Of a stretch of DNA of 64,000 bases, positions 11,827 to 24,907 are shown one piece after another. The position numbers were made by a program, and so were the translations under genes. Under the pieces are notes generated by a model that was given only the letters and a program-made list of their open reading frames with translations, did no database searches and was not told the DNA's origin. Each line of letters begins with the position of its first letter. The first letter of the stretch is position 1. The stretch comes from Xylocopa sonorina (lineage: Eukaryota > Arthropoda > Insecta > Hymenoptera > Apidae), in the NCBI RefSeq assembly GCF_050948175.1, contig NC_135203.1, forward strand, positions 1,550,001 through 1,614,000. Reading direction: 5' to 3'.

Positions 11827-13657
11827 CACCGTCGAGAATTATCGGCCGCGTGCTGATTATATTTCCCCACGGCTCTACCGTTATTTCGCTTCCTCTTTCA
11901 TTCTCTCGATAGACATTCTTTACTTCTCCGCGAAAACGTCGCGATTGTTATTCGATGGAAGATCGACTGTTCTTCCGTTTGTTTGCCGTTTTCGTATTGT
12001 TCAGGGAGTTCATAGCCCGAGTTTTTCGAGCGAACCGCTTTGTGCCTTTGTGGACCACGCGTCTGTTGGACGATAGATAACCTGTAGCGATCTGATAGAA
12101 TATCAGACGACGCGATAGTGGTAGAACGCACTCGATACAGAGCGGTGCGTTTGAAAGGGAGCGACGTCTCTTTAGAATTGTTCTCGACCATTTAGGCGCT
12201 TTCGATGAACGAACTTGACATTTAATCCGTTGTAACCAGATTTTTATTGATTATTCTTTTTCACACGATTATAAGAATAATCGTAACGATATTTTGTTGC
12301 GATATAAATAAATCTTAGGTTGATAGAATTCCAAAAAAGGTCTAATATATAGATTAGCCGAAATTAGTCGCGAAGAGGGTAATCTTAATTATCTAATTCT
12401 GTCTCGATTCTGACGCACGCAGAAACGTTTCCTTTAAGGTGGCGATCGCGGTCGACGCGTTTCTAGCAGCGATCTGTCGCGTCGACAATTCGCACGAGCC
12501 ATGCCAACTGAGCTGGTACGGTATGAATCAAGCTGGTGACGAGCAAGATCGCGATTTATTCGAAACGAGTGCGACGGTTGGCGTCGAAAATACGCTCCGA
12601 AACGAGAGCGTTGGCCAACGGAGGCGACATAGGCGCGGGACTCGGCACGGCGATCGACGATCGTGGAAAATCGAACACCGTTTCTCGATCGCGGACGCGG
12701 AATTCCTCCGGTGTCCCAATCGGAGGTGCGTCCTCGGGGGATGGGGCCCTGTGCAAGGGTAAGCCGCTTTGCGAACGAGCGAAGGAGGAAGGGAGCGAGC
12801 GATTAGGTAAACCCGGGATTAGTTGGACGGGGCCGGTGCTCCCTTCGTTTCGGATCGAGCCTGGCCTCTCTACCTCCGCGAGCCCGCCGCGCCCCTCCTA
12901 TTCCTCCTAGAAGAGCGAGAGAGTACGATTCTAGCCCGCTAATAATGCTACCCCTGATTTACATGATTGGATTGCCGTTGCGAAATTGAAACTGCTGCCT
13001 GCCACCGACGGTCCTATCCTTGTATCGGCATGCAAATGCTGGAAATTAGCTGGATAGTGGACAGAGGATATCGAACGACGCGTGGAGCTTGTTGAAGAAC
13101 CGAATTATGGCGCGCGTCCGTTCGCGTCAGATGATCTACGCTATGACATCGCTCCCGCCGATCGCGCGGTCGCCACCCTGAGATCCTGTGTTTAACCCCG
13201 TGTAAACTGATCGTTGAATACCGAAATCCACTAAACTGTTCCTCGACGCGTCGATTAAATACGATAACCATGGGATAAGCTGAATATCGGAGCAAAAACT
13301 CGCGTTTCCTTCCATAGACAATACAATTGACTCCGAGACTTACGTTAGACTTCCCGAGCCATGCATCATCCTTCCGAGCGTGCAGTCATTTGGCCGGCGA
13401 TAAAAATAGGATTTCGCGTGTTCACGGATTCCCGTGTAAAAAATCCCCGCCTTTGTTCCGTACCCGGTGCCTCGTATACATTTCCCGTGGCGCGCACAAC
13501 GGCGGATGATCTAGAGGCGGAGCGGGCTCGGAAAAATGCCGTCGGAGATCCAGCGCGTCGGAATGATATTGAATCGTTCCCTCGTGTCGGACGTCGGCCC
13601 AGCCACCAATACATTTCATAGACGGATACAACAAAAGGACACGGTTTCCTCGGAGAG

Positions 13658-13660
<3 letters not shown>

Positions 13661-13689
<29 letters not shown>
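13661..13689 (+). repeat. (GA)n microsatellite
   Basis: About 14 GA units. Confidence 0.95.
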
Positions 13690-13690
<1 letters not shown>

Positions 13691-13849
13691 CCTCACGGAG
13701 AGATTAGTATGCTCGTATCTGCATGCCGCAAGATCGTATCTGCCGCGAGCCGCGGCCCTTTTGTGGATTTTTCTTTGCGTTGCGTACGTATTTATGTGAC
13801 CGTCCACCTCCTCTTTCTTGCCTCCACCGCCACCGCTGCCGTCGTAGCT

Positions 13850-13922
13850 CTTCCTGTAGCTCTTCTCCTTCTTCTTCTCCTCCTTCTTCTCTTTCTTCTT
13901 CTTCTTCTTCTTCTTCTTCTTC

Positions 13923-13954
<32 letters not shown>

Positions 13955-13962
13955 CTTCTTCT

Positions 13963-13994
<32 letters not shown>

Positions 13995-14015
13995 CTCTTT
14001 TTCATCTTCCTCCTG
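13850..14015 (+). repeat. Large imperfect (CTT)n array
   Basis: About 165 bp of pyrimidine-only sequence, mostly CTT with TCC and one TAC interruption. It is the largest simple repeat in the window and gives long poly-Leu/Ser/Glu chance ORFs. Such purine/pyrimidine mirror tracts can form triplex DNA. Confidence 0.95.
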
Positions 14016-14348
14016 CTCCGTTCGCTGCCGTGCCATAACCGCGTGGATCTACGTTCCTCGTGATTCGCTTTGTCCCCGCGCGGTCAAGTCGAGAAATTAC
14101 AAGTAACGGACGTTAAATGATCCACTTTGGATAGTCACGGGATAGAACGCGACGCACATTTTAATTGAAAACCGTCCAACGGTGGCAATTAGAAGAAGCC
14201 AGCGACGCCGCAAACGGCAGAATTTAGAGGCAGCAGCGGTGCCCGGACATCCGTCGCCTTGGCAGCCCTAATCCCTCCTGTGTACCAATTACCTCGTCCA
14301 TTTTGGCTGCAATTCATGCAAATTGGATTTCGGTTGCAAAAGACAGGG

Positions 14349-14385
14349 AGAAAGAGAGAGAGAGAGAGGGAGAGCGAGAGGATGT
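14349..14385 (+). repeat. (GA)n microsatellite
   Basis: Imperfect GA run with GGGA and GCGA breaks. Confidence 0.9.
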
Positions 14386-15067
14386 GGTCCCTTATTCTAC
14401 CATTGGGACGCGGAGCTTTGTCGTCGTTCGACCGAACGGGGAGGGTAAATGTGTCGCGCGACCGGAAACGGTCCACTTCAGCCGGACGACGGTCGAACGA
14501 TCTCGAAGAGAAACGATCGCGCACGAATATTTTCAACGAAAGCTAAACAGACGACTGTCTCGTCGTCGTTGAAGAGGCGGCTAATGACACTGAGACCGAT
14601 CCTCGATAATCGGTGTAATTCTCCATCCTTGGCGATGCGACGAACCGCAAAACTCGTGGGTCGTAGTCGAAGGAAGGTAAACGAGGTCCACCGATGCCAG
14701 GAAGAACGAAAGCAGAACGGATACAAGACGGTCGATCTAATCCAACCGAGCCAACTCGACTCGTGCCAGTTTCCTTTTCGGTCCGTGCCGGCTCGCCGAT
14801 CGAACTTTCTTTCGTGTCTAAATAAATCATTTGTTCCTCGCCGGTGTTGTTCGTCGCGAAAGAGTACTGCGCGCGAGTCTCTCCCGCCATCGGTGTTCGG
14901 TTGGAACGGTGACATTTTGTTCGTTGCGCAGCGTTCGAAAGAAATTCCTGGCTTTCCAGGTGGCCAAACGAAGGAACAAAAGAGAAGGAGGGGGGTGGGA
15001 CGTGGTTCGACATTTAGGAGAAGTCTGAAGAGAATCGTGGTGCATGGTAATGCGGACCGCCACTCAC

Positions 15068-15099
15068 CATGGGAAACGTCGATGGTCGTTCGTACATCG
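15068..15099 (-). other. Possible 32-nt microexon
   Basis: On the minus strand, a strong acceptor (TTCTTTTCCTTTCCCAG) is followed 32 nt later by an ATG|GTGAGT donor. One reading contains an ATG (MYERPSTFPM). Length and context fit a small 5' exon, but there is no supporting homology. Confidence 0.12.
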
Positions 15100-18000
15100 C
15101 TGGGAAAGGAAAAGAACCATTATGTAAAGATGAACTTTTTGTGGCAATCTCTGCGTCAATTAAATTATACCGCGATGCGTCCGGGCCCTGAGGTTCGATC
15201 GAGCCTATGAGGTAAAGTGCATCGTGCGAGTGAGAATCGTTCCCACGAGAAACGTATTAAAGATATAGGCGGCCTCGCTCGCAGAAAAGTAAATTGGTGG
15301 CTGTAATGTGAAGCGCGCGCGCGGGCGAAATAACGCACGGCCAATTTGCGGCCGAAAAATTCTGGAAAATATTCCGGTAGGAAAACTTTCGCTATTCCAG
15401 AGCGTATTACGCTCGTTTGACGGCTGCTGTACGATCGGCGGATTGTCCGTGAAGTTCGAGGTTAAAGAAGTTCGTGCTACGCGAACGTCATATTTTGGAC
15501 ACACGAAAAGAATTCAAGGTGAACCTGTCTGTCTTCGGAGGAAAGTACGAAACGCAAAATCACAGTCGAACCTTGACCTCAAAAATTTGTCAACTAATTA
15601 ATTTTCCTCATAAAATTAACATACTGAGTGGTAACATTGTATAAACTGCGAGTTTTATGTGATTCAAGTATACGCAACATTCTCGAAATCTGTGCCATTT
15701 CAATCAAGATTTCCAATCTGATGTAAACAAAAAAAAAAACTTCTGCTTTTCGAGTGCAGAAATAATTATTGGAACAGATTATAACCATCATATAGAACAT
15801 AAACGGGAGGAATAACATACGGGCGGTAAAATTTTATGTAATTTTTTTAATGTCTCCCCTGGATCATGCGTCGAATATATTGTTGCAAGGACGATATTCA
15901 GAGACATTTAAATTAATACATGGTATAAGCAATCTTTCATAGGATACACTGAAAAATTAATATCTCTTCCATCTTTTACAGCACATAAACGATTTAAACG
16001 ATGCACCATCGACACGAGACACCAACAGAATCGATTCGATTATACATTTTTATGTCGCGTTCCAATAACCGATCTGTTGAATCCAGAAACGAAAATAAAG
16101 AAAGGAAAAATCCGTTCCCCAAAGTAATAAACAAACTTCGAAATTTCCCACCGAGCAGGATTATTCCTCGGCGAGCAGCAGGCCACGAAAGCCTCAAGGG
16201 AGGTCGCCGGTCGTTAGCATTCCCGCGTCGTCCAGCAGCTTTCGGAAGTGCGAGCCGGGCGGGCAGAAAGTCGCGCGACCGACGGCTGCATACGAAAGGG
16301 AGGGCTCGCGATGAATCGAAAACTCGAGAAAGCCAGGAAATCGATGGTATCGCGGTCTAGGGCGTGTATTTTCGTCTGGGAGCTAGGCGCGCGCGGGGTA
16401 CGCGTCGGGTATGGGACGAAGAGGGGCCCGTGAATCACGAGCGTTGATTAGTAGTCGGCCGCCATAGGGCCCCAGTGTCGAGCAGCGAGATGACGAGGCC
16501 GATGACGCGGCGCTCGCGATGGGGGATGAAGAGGGACGCGCGCCGTGAATTCTATTATTTTAGACGCGGCCTGGACACAGGTGGGCGCAGCCCGTCGCAT
16601 ACGCAACCGCGCCGTTTAAACGCAATTACCTTGCTGCCGTGCAGACGTGCGTGAAATCTCAATCTGAACCCGTAGCCTGCGCGCCGCTTGTCACCGACGG
16701 GGAGATGCGCGCCGGACGTTTCTTACCGCGCGACCGCAACACGCCGGCCGGAGGAACGCGTTCCTACGGTTTTTAAACAACCAACGCCAGACTGTTCTCC
16801 TCTGGACGGTATGAAACGGAATTACGAGGACGCGTGAGCGAAGTTTGGGTTCGTAGAATTGACGTCTGACATAGTTTGCGCACCGACTGGTTTCGACGGG
16901 GATGACAGGCTTGTCAAAATCGAAGCTGTCTACGAGTCATTGAACACTCGCCTAGCTTCGAATTAAATTAGAAAGCAATGTAGAGGTAGGTAATACAATA
17001 TACGGATTTGTTACGTTGTCGTTCAGACGCGTCGCGGATACTCGTAAATTAGAGACGGAAAAAACTGGTTAAACGTCCGGTGAATTACGAGCGAGAAGTG
17101 GTACACGTCGAAAAGTCGAAAGGGGAAAGTATTACCAGAAACCGAACGCCTACCGAGGCGTTCTTTCCCAAATACAGACATCCGAACACCTGAAACCGAC
17201 ATAATTCTTCAATCCTCGTCTTTATGCGCCCTTGAACGCCCACGCTCGACCATTTACGACTCATAGAAATACAGGGAAACCCACGCAGCGTCGTTTGAAC
17301 CGATCCTCGTAGGTACAGCCCATCGTGCGCGCAGCGAGGAACTCCACCGTGCAAGAAAATATATATCCCGTCGGTTCGTCCGTGAAAATTAATCAAACGC
17401 TATTCGTACGGGTTGCATACCGCGCACGGTAGCCGCGGGTACGTCGGTACGTTAATCCCGCGGCAATTTCCAAGACTACCGTGGCGCGGAAGCGTTTAAA
17501 ATCGGCAGCCGGAGGAGGGTGGAAGGTGTAGGTGCACGCGGAAGAACGCGAGGGAGCGTGGCGTGGGTTTAGGGGTTCGTGTGCAACAGCACACGGCCGG
17601 TCGTTGCCGAGGGGTCAGCTACAGATTTTTGCGGGCAGCTAGAGCGGCGTTGGGCAGCTGGCGTGCGGTCAGCCGCTCCGGCCGCAGCGCTGCGTCGGTC
17701 GTGCATCACCGGCCACCGTATTAACCCCAAGCCCCGACGTACTCGGCCAGTACCGCAGGCCGCAGAGTCCGCGCGGTCCATGGTGTCCCATACCCTCTCA
17801 CTTTCTCTCTACCTGCGCCGCTACCACCGCCGCCGTATCGGCCATAATTGTTCACGGTTCCTCGCGTCCCACCCGGAACGCCTCGCTCTACCCCCGCGTC
17901 TGCCTTTCTCTCTGTCTTTTGTTACCTCCCCATTCCTCGCGAATGGATATAGATTGTAGCCCGTCCGTTCGATGCGCTTTTCTCTCCTCGTAGTATTGTT

Positions 18001-18803
18001 AGGTAACGAACGTTTAGCGGGGGAAACGGTCCCGCGGTAAATGGTTAGCTATTTAATGTAGCCACCGACGATTCGGGTGCCTTCGAAATTCTGCGGTTTC
18101 GATCGTTCTCGCCGATCGAACCAACCGGCCCCTGTGCCTGCCTAACTGTTGCCCGGTATTCGTTTTCCCATAGATGTTACTTACAAACGTTCGGACGGGT
18201 GTATCGTTTCGAGATAAGATTACACACGATAGAGGTAATCGTTGATATTGGACTTTAATAATTGCTTGTCAATCCTTTGAAACCCAATTTGGGAGTAATG
18301 TGTATTCTAAGTAGACGAACGGTTCAGAAGTATTTCGTTCGTTTTTAGTCATAGTCTAGATTCGACGGTAGTCAATCGCTATCTCCGCTATTATTACACG
18401 ATTACCAAAAGTCCCTTCGAACGACGGAACTCGGGCGAAGTGCATGTTAACAAACGACCCGATGCGCTTCGAGAGTGGTCGCCGCGAACGGACGATCAGC
18501 CGGCTGTTGTATACCGCGGACCGACGTTCGAATTAATAAATCACATACAGACGAGACGTTTCCAAATGCGTGCGTGTCGCTATACAAGCAATATCCCTGA
18601 TAATGACAGGCTACGCGCGACGATACACGAACTTCGGTGTACCTGGCTACCAGGAAATGTCCCGCGAAGTTAAGTACCGTGGAACAAGTCTGGTCGTTTG
18701 TTCCGTTATTAGCAGCCAGTGGGCCGAGCCCGCGTAGAGACTCGATCGACTCCGGTCTCCCGGTATAACACGGGAGACGAGAAGATACGCTCCGGGGAAC
18801 GCT

Positions 18804-18827
18804 GGCAAATTAAGCGGCAAATTAAGC
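18804..18827 (+). repeat. Tandem duplication, 12 bp x 2
   Basis: GGCAAATTAAGC twice in direct tandem, perfect. Confidence 0.85.
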
Positions 18828-20464
18828 GTCATCACTTTCATCCCTAAAACGTGTAATCATTCCTGCATCTGCTCCCAGGATATCGACTCCTCGGCAGCTT
18901 GGCCTAATTTCGCTTAATTTCTTTTTATAGCGTCCAACCCCGCGTTCGGAACCGTCTTCTCGTCGTTACGCTATTTTTTCGCCGTTGCAATTCTTTTTTC
19001 AGGCCCTCCTCGTTTTACTCCATTTTTGGTATCACTGTCTTATTGCCTGTTTTCTCTCCTTTTTAATCTTCTTCTACGCGGGCTCTGTACGTTATTTCAA
19101 TTTCTTTTTGCATTGCAATTTCTAAACCAGTCCAGCGTAATTCCTTCGTTGAAAGTGATTCTTCGCGCTCAAGTTCTGCGAAAAATTTCATCGTTTCTTG
19201 CGCACACGAAACGAGAAATATCAAGGGACTCGCAGTTTTACGCGAACGCTGTCTCAAAGGAAATTACACCATCGAACTCCACCAGTCTCGTCCGGTATTC
19301 ATAAAACTGTCCAAAATGGAGCAATCCTTCTACCCCTGGTAATCATCCGACGTTTCAGCGAAATCGTTCCAAGCGGGCATTAAAACGATTCGGAACGCTG
19401 CGAAATCGGTAATGACGAGTGTGGTTCTCTCGAATTCGAACAGTTATCGTTGGCTTTGGCGGATGATTGAGAGGCAGCACGATCGATCGGAATTCAGGGA
19501 CGGACCGAGAGCTGGTAACGTCCTGGGTATCGGTGGATCGATGGATGAGTAGCTTCCGATATCCGAGAACGGAGGAGAACAACTAGCACGAGCTCATATT
19601 CCACGTAATGAGGGCGGCAGCAACATCGGACATTGCCGCGTAATTGAAACCTACCGATTCAATCGGGGAAATCGTGATAGAACGCTCTTGAAAAATCGAA
19701 ACCATTCGAATTTATTCATAAATTTCTATTATTTTATCCGTGATGATGTAAACGTACGTAGCTGTGTATGGAAAACAGCGGAAACGAAGCTTTCAAATTG
19801 TCATAAAATTGAAAAGAAAACACTGCACGGTGGCGCAGCAGCTCAAATGTTATTCAAGAGTGCCCAAAGTGCGCAAAGGGGGACACCTTGGTTCACTGTG
19901 ATAAATTCTATCGCTAAGTATCCAAGTGTCGCAGCTGGCGTACATCTCGAACGTTTTTTCATGTCGATGGGATTACACAGTGTCTGGACGATGTCAGGCG
20001 CGCGGCAATGGGGGTTGAATCGCTTGGGGATGTTAATATCTTTTTCACATCGACTACTTGGACGTGCCACTAGAAAAGTCTCGTGTTTAACACGAATGAG
20101 GGCTAGTTGATCGAGTTATTCAAAGTAACCTTTCAAATCTTCCGCATTACGGAAGTTTCGTAAGTAAGCAACAGCAACGTAAACTGGCGTAGTTAGGTAC
20201 AAAGTATCGCAGCAACCGCGATATAATCCTAACGATCGTCCGCGAGAGGAATAGAGCAAACCGAACGTATCATTTAACGTTATCGAGCAATCGGAACAAA
20301 CGCCACGGTCGAATGCAAACATTGAATACCCGGAAGTTGGCGTCCAGACGTATCATACGCGTAGCTCATTTTCGGCGATAACGCGCTGCCATTCGAAACG
20401 CATCATGCGCATACCACGAGCTAAAGCGACACACGGATAGTAATGCAAAAGTTCAATTACTTAC

Positions 20465-20481
20465 ATACTGCAGCGATCCAT
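20465..20481 (-). other. Possible short first coding segment before a GTAAGT donor
   Basis: On the minus strand ATGGATCGCTGCAGTAT runs into GTAAGTAA. Another frame reads PWTSAPVHPDGSLQY up to the donor but has no AG acceptor or ATG. Only the donor is convincing. Confidence 0.08.
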
Positions 20482-21794
20482 CAGGGTGTACGGGAGCCGA
20501 CGTCCACGGTGCCGCAACAGGGGGACGAGGTGGCGTGAAACAGAAAACGCAACGACATTAATGAACGATCATCATCGCGAGGAGACATCGAGTCTCTACT
20601 TATCTAAAAGAGACGTCCGCGTGATCTATTCGCACGGCCATCGCGGACGTCGTTAAGCCGACGTTACGTGGCCCGCGAAGGGATCGAACGGACGCGACGG
20701 CGGTACGAGTTGCGACAGCACCTCGAGGCCACGAGGGTGGACGATCGTTGACAGGCGGCAATCAAGTTACGATACCGAGCCGGGCATCGCGTATCGGCCC
20801 GGCCTGGCAAATACGATATAACTGTTATTATACGCGGTGCTTTTTTTTGCGGCGAGCATGATAGCGTGGCGTGCGAGCGGCCACGAAACCACCGCGGAAC
20901 GCTCGCGTGGAAAATGCACAGGGGAATTTCCAACGCGAAGCGGAGGGACGCGCACGAGACCACCGATCCGTCATGATCAACCGACACCTGTGATTTAATT
21001 GTCACTCATAAGACGACACGGGGAAAGTTCATGGACTGCCGGATAGCTTTCGATCGGGGTGCCTTTGGGATTTAAAATTCAGCATGGAAGCAGTTGCCTT
21101 GTTCCGTTTCGTGTTACGATGATGTATCGAGGGTGCAATTATTTTTAATCTCCTCTGGAATTAGCGGATTGTTATCTTTTTTTCTTTTTGTTTTTTTCCT
21201 TCGAATAGGAAGATGAGATAGGTGGCAGGGTTATAGTTCAAAAGTCATTGCGGTAATTTGAATTAACAACCGTCTGCAACGTCGCGGTAACGTACAAGTC
21301 GTGTATCTGCACAGGGCTGTTCCATACTTGTACCTGTTATTTCAGTCAGTTTTTAGATTACGTATCAACGCGTGACGTTTCACTAGGTAATAGAAATGGA
21401 ATTATAATAATTAAATTGATCGATGCTGCGGATAATCGACGATGCGAACAGTAGCTTCCACTATTAAAAACTGGCACCGTTTCTAATTGCAAGCGAAACC
21501 CATGTCCAATGTAATTGGACATCTCGAGTCTCGCACATGGATACCTATAGAAAACGTGCCATGTAAATGAATCGGCGCTTGTCAAGGTCAAAGATAATGG
21601 ACGACGTGAACGCATATTCGAGCCGATCGGCGGCGAAACGGCGCGCGTTTCGCGAACACTCGTCCAGGCCGATATCCAGTCTGGCGATTGTAAAACTGCC
21701 GTCGAGAGCAACCGCCACCGCGAACACATGTCCGGTCGCTGCCACCCTCGTCCGGCGTTCTTCGACGCGGACACACGGGAGCGGACGCGCGACA

Positions 21795-21834
21795 GGCACG
21801 CACGCACGCACGAACAAGCGCGCGCGCGCCCGCG
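21795..21834 (+). repeat. (CACG)n followed by (CG)n
   Basis: Alternating purine-pyrimidine DNA, about 40 bp, capable of Z-DNA. Confidence 0.85.
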
Positions 21835-22600
21835 TACAGCACACCCGTCCATTTCTGCCCGCGTACACGCCTGCGTGCCTCGCTACTTCTGAATAATTTG
21901 ACATGTTGTCGTACACGTTATTATTCAGATAGATGCCGAGATACGCGAGCGGAGTGGACTCGCGTCTCCTTGCCGAGCGAGGCCAGTCCCTCGCTTCTTC
22001 GTCTCTCTGCGATCGCAACTTTGATCGGAGAAGGAGAAGACTTTCCGTAAGATTTTGTCGTGTCTTGTATCGTACACCTTAAACGATCTTTTAGAGAGCG
22101 TTCGCCGAAAGGATCTTCACTAGTTAACGCTTTCGATGTGCAATAAATTGCGATAATGCGTTCTTCGGGAGGCATTGAAGGCGATTTAGAGGCCAAGAGA
22201 CGTTGATCGTCTACGCACAGTTAATAAGAAGAAGAAAAATCGCGTCTGCGTTTAACAAGCAGATGCAAAATGTTTTTGTCGTACATTGTACAGGCTGTAA
22301 TTGCGAATATTAAGCTCGGGTCTATCTGAGCGGCTACTCTCGCAAGAACGAGGCAAAGTTGCCCGATATCGAGGCACCGATCGAAAGGATCCGTTCGCCG
22401 GCCCGGCGTTCCACGCGATCGGTGGAAAAGTCATGATACTCGCGAGTTTCTCTATCGAGATTGACATTTAGATTGCGCCGCGCACGGATTGTCATGCGAT
22501 CGCTGCGGGCCGCCCCCCGTAAATAGGCTCTATTAGCATGAAACGGTGTAATCGGCCCGCGGTCGCATGCACACGGGCGAAAAGAAGGAAAAGCCAAGAA

Positions 22601-22662
22601 AAGAAAAAAAAAACGAAAACGAAGAAGAAAGGAAGGAAAGAAGGAAGGAAGGAAGGAAGGAA
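22601..22662 (+). repeat. Purine tract with (GGAA)n
   Basis: A-rich purines lead into about six GGAA units. Confidence 0.9.
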
Positions 22663-23976
22663 CGCGAAAACGGGTCTCTCTCGGTCATTACGCTTGGAGG
22701 ATGGGGAAGACGCGTCGTTAGAATAATGCAGCCGGGTAATGCGCTAAACGTCTTCGCGGAGACGCGCATAATAAGGCGGCGGAGCGCGCACCTGCGCTGC
22801 CTCGTCTAATTATTCGGCCGGTTTTTTAACTCGCGGCGATTTATATCGAGCAATTAGCCCCGGCTGTAGCGCTAATTGGAGTGAGACCGCGTGTGTACCG
22901 TGCGCCGGACTACGGGACTGATAAACACCGACTATCTCGTTAGTACTTCGCGTGGGGTCCGCCGTTGCCCTTTCGCCGCCGACACGATTCGACGGAGAAA
23001 CTTTCCGAACGCTGGGACCTCGTTCAATTTAACCGGACACGCGGACAGTTTTACGGCCGGCCGCCGTGCGAAAAGCGACCAGCGAGCCGAGCGGGTTAGG
23101 TACTTGATTAACTTTCCGTTTACAAATTAATTAACCCTTTCCCCTTAATGGGCCAGAGTTGGAAACGGTGATGGGTACCGATCGTCGGTGTTGCCTTTAG
23201 GCGTTAGAAAAAGAGTGAAACTAGTTATTAATTAAAGCGTTGAAACTGGTTGTGAATTGAAAAGATTGAGAACGGGGTGAGCAGAAGCTCCCGAAGGGGT
23301 CGGATAGGCCGAGGGAAGGAAATCCGCGTTCCTCGTGTGAAAACATAAATTAAAATAGACTAGAACTGGCGGTCGTATCAATCAACGTCCGGCAGGTAGA
23401 AAAAGGGAGGCGCGAAGATGCCTCGTCATTAAACGGCAACGGGCCACTTTTCGAGGAACCCTCCGCGTTAGAAACGGGCAATTTACTCGCCACGGGCGAA
23501 ACTGCTCCTAAACACCTTGCTCCGATCCGTTTCAAGCCGTTTTCCCGCACCGCGGACCGCTCGTTAAACGCTTTTACCGATTCCACGCTCGACGCTGACA
23601 GCGGATGATTTGCTGCATTTCGAATGCAAAATGTTGCAGGACGTTCCAATCCCATTTCAGAACACGTATTTCAGATTGAATTACATGCGAATACAGAACC
23701 CGCAATAATTACCGGCGTTGCTTGTCAGCGTTTCCATTTTCTCCTTTTCTCGAATCGAGCCCGATCGCGGTCATAGTTTTTTTTTTTTTTTTCGCGCGAC
23801 GCCAGAAGAAGCGAAGGTACGCGAGAAGAGATAACTCGTATCGAATCAACCCCGCGCGATCTAACCGTACATCCGCCGTCGTCTCTCCCGGCGATGATGG
23901 CACCTATCGCGCAAAGTTGCACGGTCGCCGGTCGACGCAGCTGCCGCGTCTCAGCCCGTGAATGACCGCTCGCCAT

Positions 23977-23988
23977 ATGCATATGCAT
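23977..23988. promoter_or_regulatory. ATGCATATGCAT palindrome (POU-factor MORE motif)
   Basis: Perfect 12-bp palindrome identical to the MORE element described for homodimers of POU-domain (Oct-type) factors. Insects have POU factors. Occupancy here is only inference. Confidence 0.45.
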
Positions 23989-24393
23989 AGAAGCGTGCGC
24001 GTACACGTGAAAAAGCGAAGGGAGGAAACGCGAGTAACAGAGAGGGGTCCGCGGCAGATATAGCGCCGGCCCCTAAACATCCACCATTATATTAAATTGT
24101 GTATATTTCCCTTCATAATTACTCGAATTATACGCATTATGTAAATCGGAATGTTAATGCCCCGCCTCGCGCTCTCCTCCTCCTCCTCCTCCGACCACCC
24201 TTCCGCAGCGCCCTATCACGCCGCTATTCCATCGCGGCCTTTACTCGCGCGGTTCTCTTACAGCCGGGCAACAACGTTACCCCGTGGATTACAGCAATTT
24301 CGTTTAAGCGCGCGTTAAATGTTGCTTTATGCGCATTTTATTCAGCCGGGCATCCGGTCGGCTTTTCTAAATCGCGCCCCGTTTAACGCGCGC

Positions 24394-24415
24394 CTTTATT
24401 TACATAATATTTCGC
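24394..24415 (+). repeat. 22-bp exact direct repeat, copy 1
   Basis: Starts CTTTATTTACATAAT and ends ATTTCGC, identical to 24908-24929. The core TTATTTACATAA resembles a forkhead-type site. Confidence 0.75.
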
Positions 24416-24707
24416 GAGAGATCCGTATCGAGGAGCCCGTGAGCGTGCTCGCGGTAATACGCCCTTACGATCGGTCCGCGCTAAAATCAGAACCCCCTTG
24501 TACCTGGTCAACGCACTGGCTCCTCGGGAAAATCGAATTCGCTGGAACGGCTCGTTTGATCCTTATCTCGAAGAGGCTTCGTTGTATCGATCAACTTTAC
24601 TTTCGAACAGTCATCCTTGTGCTATCCGCCTTTCCCATCGTTGCATTTTATACTTTCTTATCGTGTAACATGCGTGCCGGCTTAACGAGCGTTAGGTTTC
24701 TTTACAG

Positions 24708-24826
24708 GTATCTTCTACGAAGAATTATTCAATATTTTCCCAACACCAAACATGAATATTCGTAGAATTATAGAATTTCTACCCTTTCGAACCTTTCTAG
24801 GAAGGTTTAACCATAGAAACGAGTGA
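24708..24826 (+). other. Possible terminal exon after a strong acceptor
   Basis: GTTAGGTTTCTTTACAG precedes a frame open for 38 codons to TGA. It includes IFYEELFNIFPTPNM and RRIIEFLPFRTFLGRF. The same DNA contains an inverted repeat (TTCTACGAA ... TTCGTAGAA), so a structural role is equally possible. No upstream partner was found. Confidence 0.1.
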
Positions 24827-24907
24827 AAGTTTAACGAATGTCGGAAGTTTCCCGATTTCCATTATTCTGAACAAAGTGTATTCCACGTCGGTGGACCGAT
24901 GTTGTTG

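Larger units (their letters stand above)
3574..13660. other. Presumed intron, no exon supported
   Basis: CpG-rich sequence with AT-rich islands. Short ORFs occur on both strands, for example minus 11223-11588 with a relatively natural residue mix, but none has a matching pair of good splice sites. Confidence 0.5.
14016..24393. other. Presumed intron, no exon firmly supported
   Basis: Contains the possible microexon at 15068-15099 and a strong isolated plus-strand acceptor (CTTCCATCTTTTACAG) ending at 15981, after which all three frames stay open for 28 codons or more. A 253-codon ORF at 14449-15210 is Arg/Ser-rich, overlaps open frames on the other strand, and is judged chance. A stretch at 19.7-20.1 kb is open in two frames on opposite strands and unexplained. 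Confidence 0.5.

Noticed and set aside
13704..14106. Glu-rich or Ser/Leu-rich proteins
   Set aside because: All frames are translations of one (CTT)n/(GAA)n array.
14449..15210. 253-codon plus-strand ORF
   Set aside because: Arg/Ser-rich, open frames also on the other strand, no known domain; stop codons are rare by chance in this CpG-rich DNA.
20465..20540. Minus-strand exon reading PWTSAPVHPDGSLQY
   Set aside because: The donor is excellent, but there is no AG acceptor and no in-frame ATG before an upstream stop.
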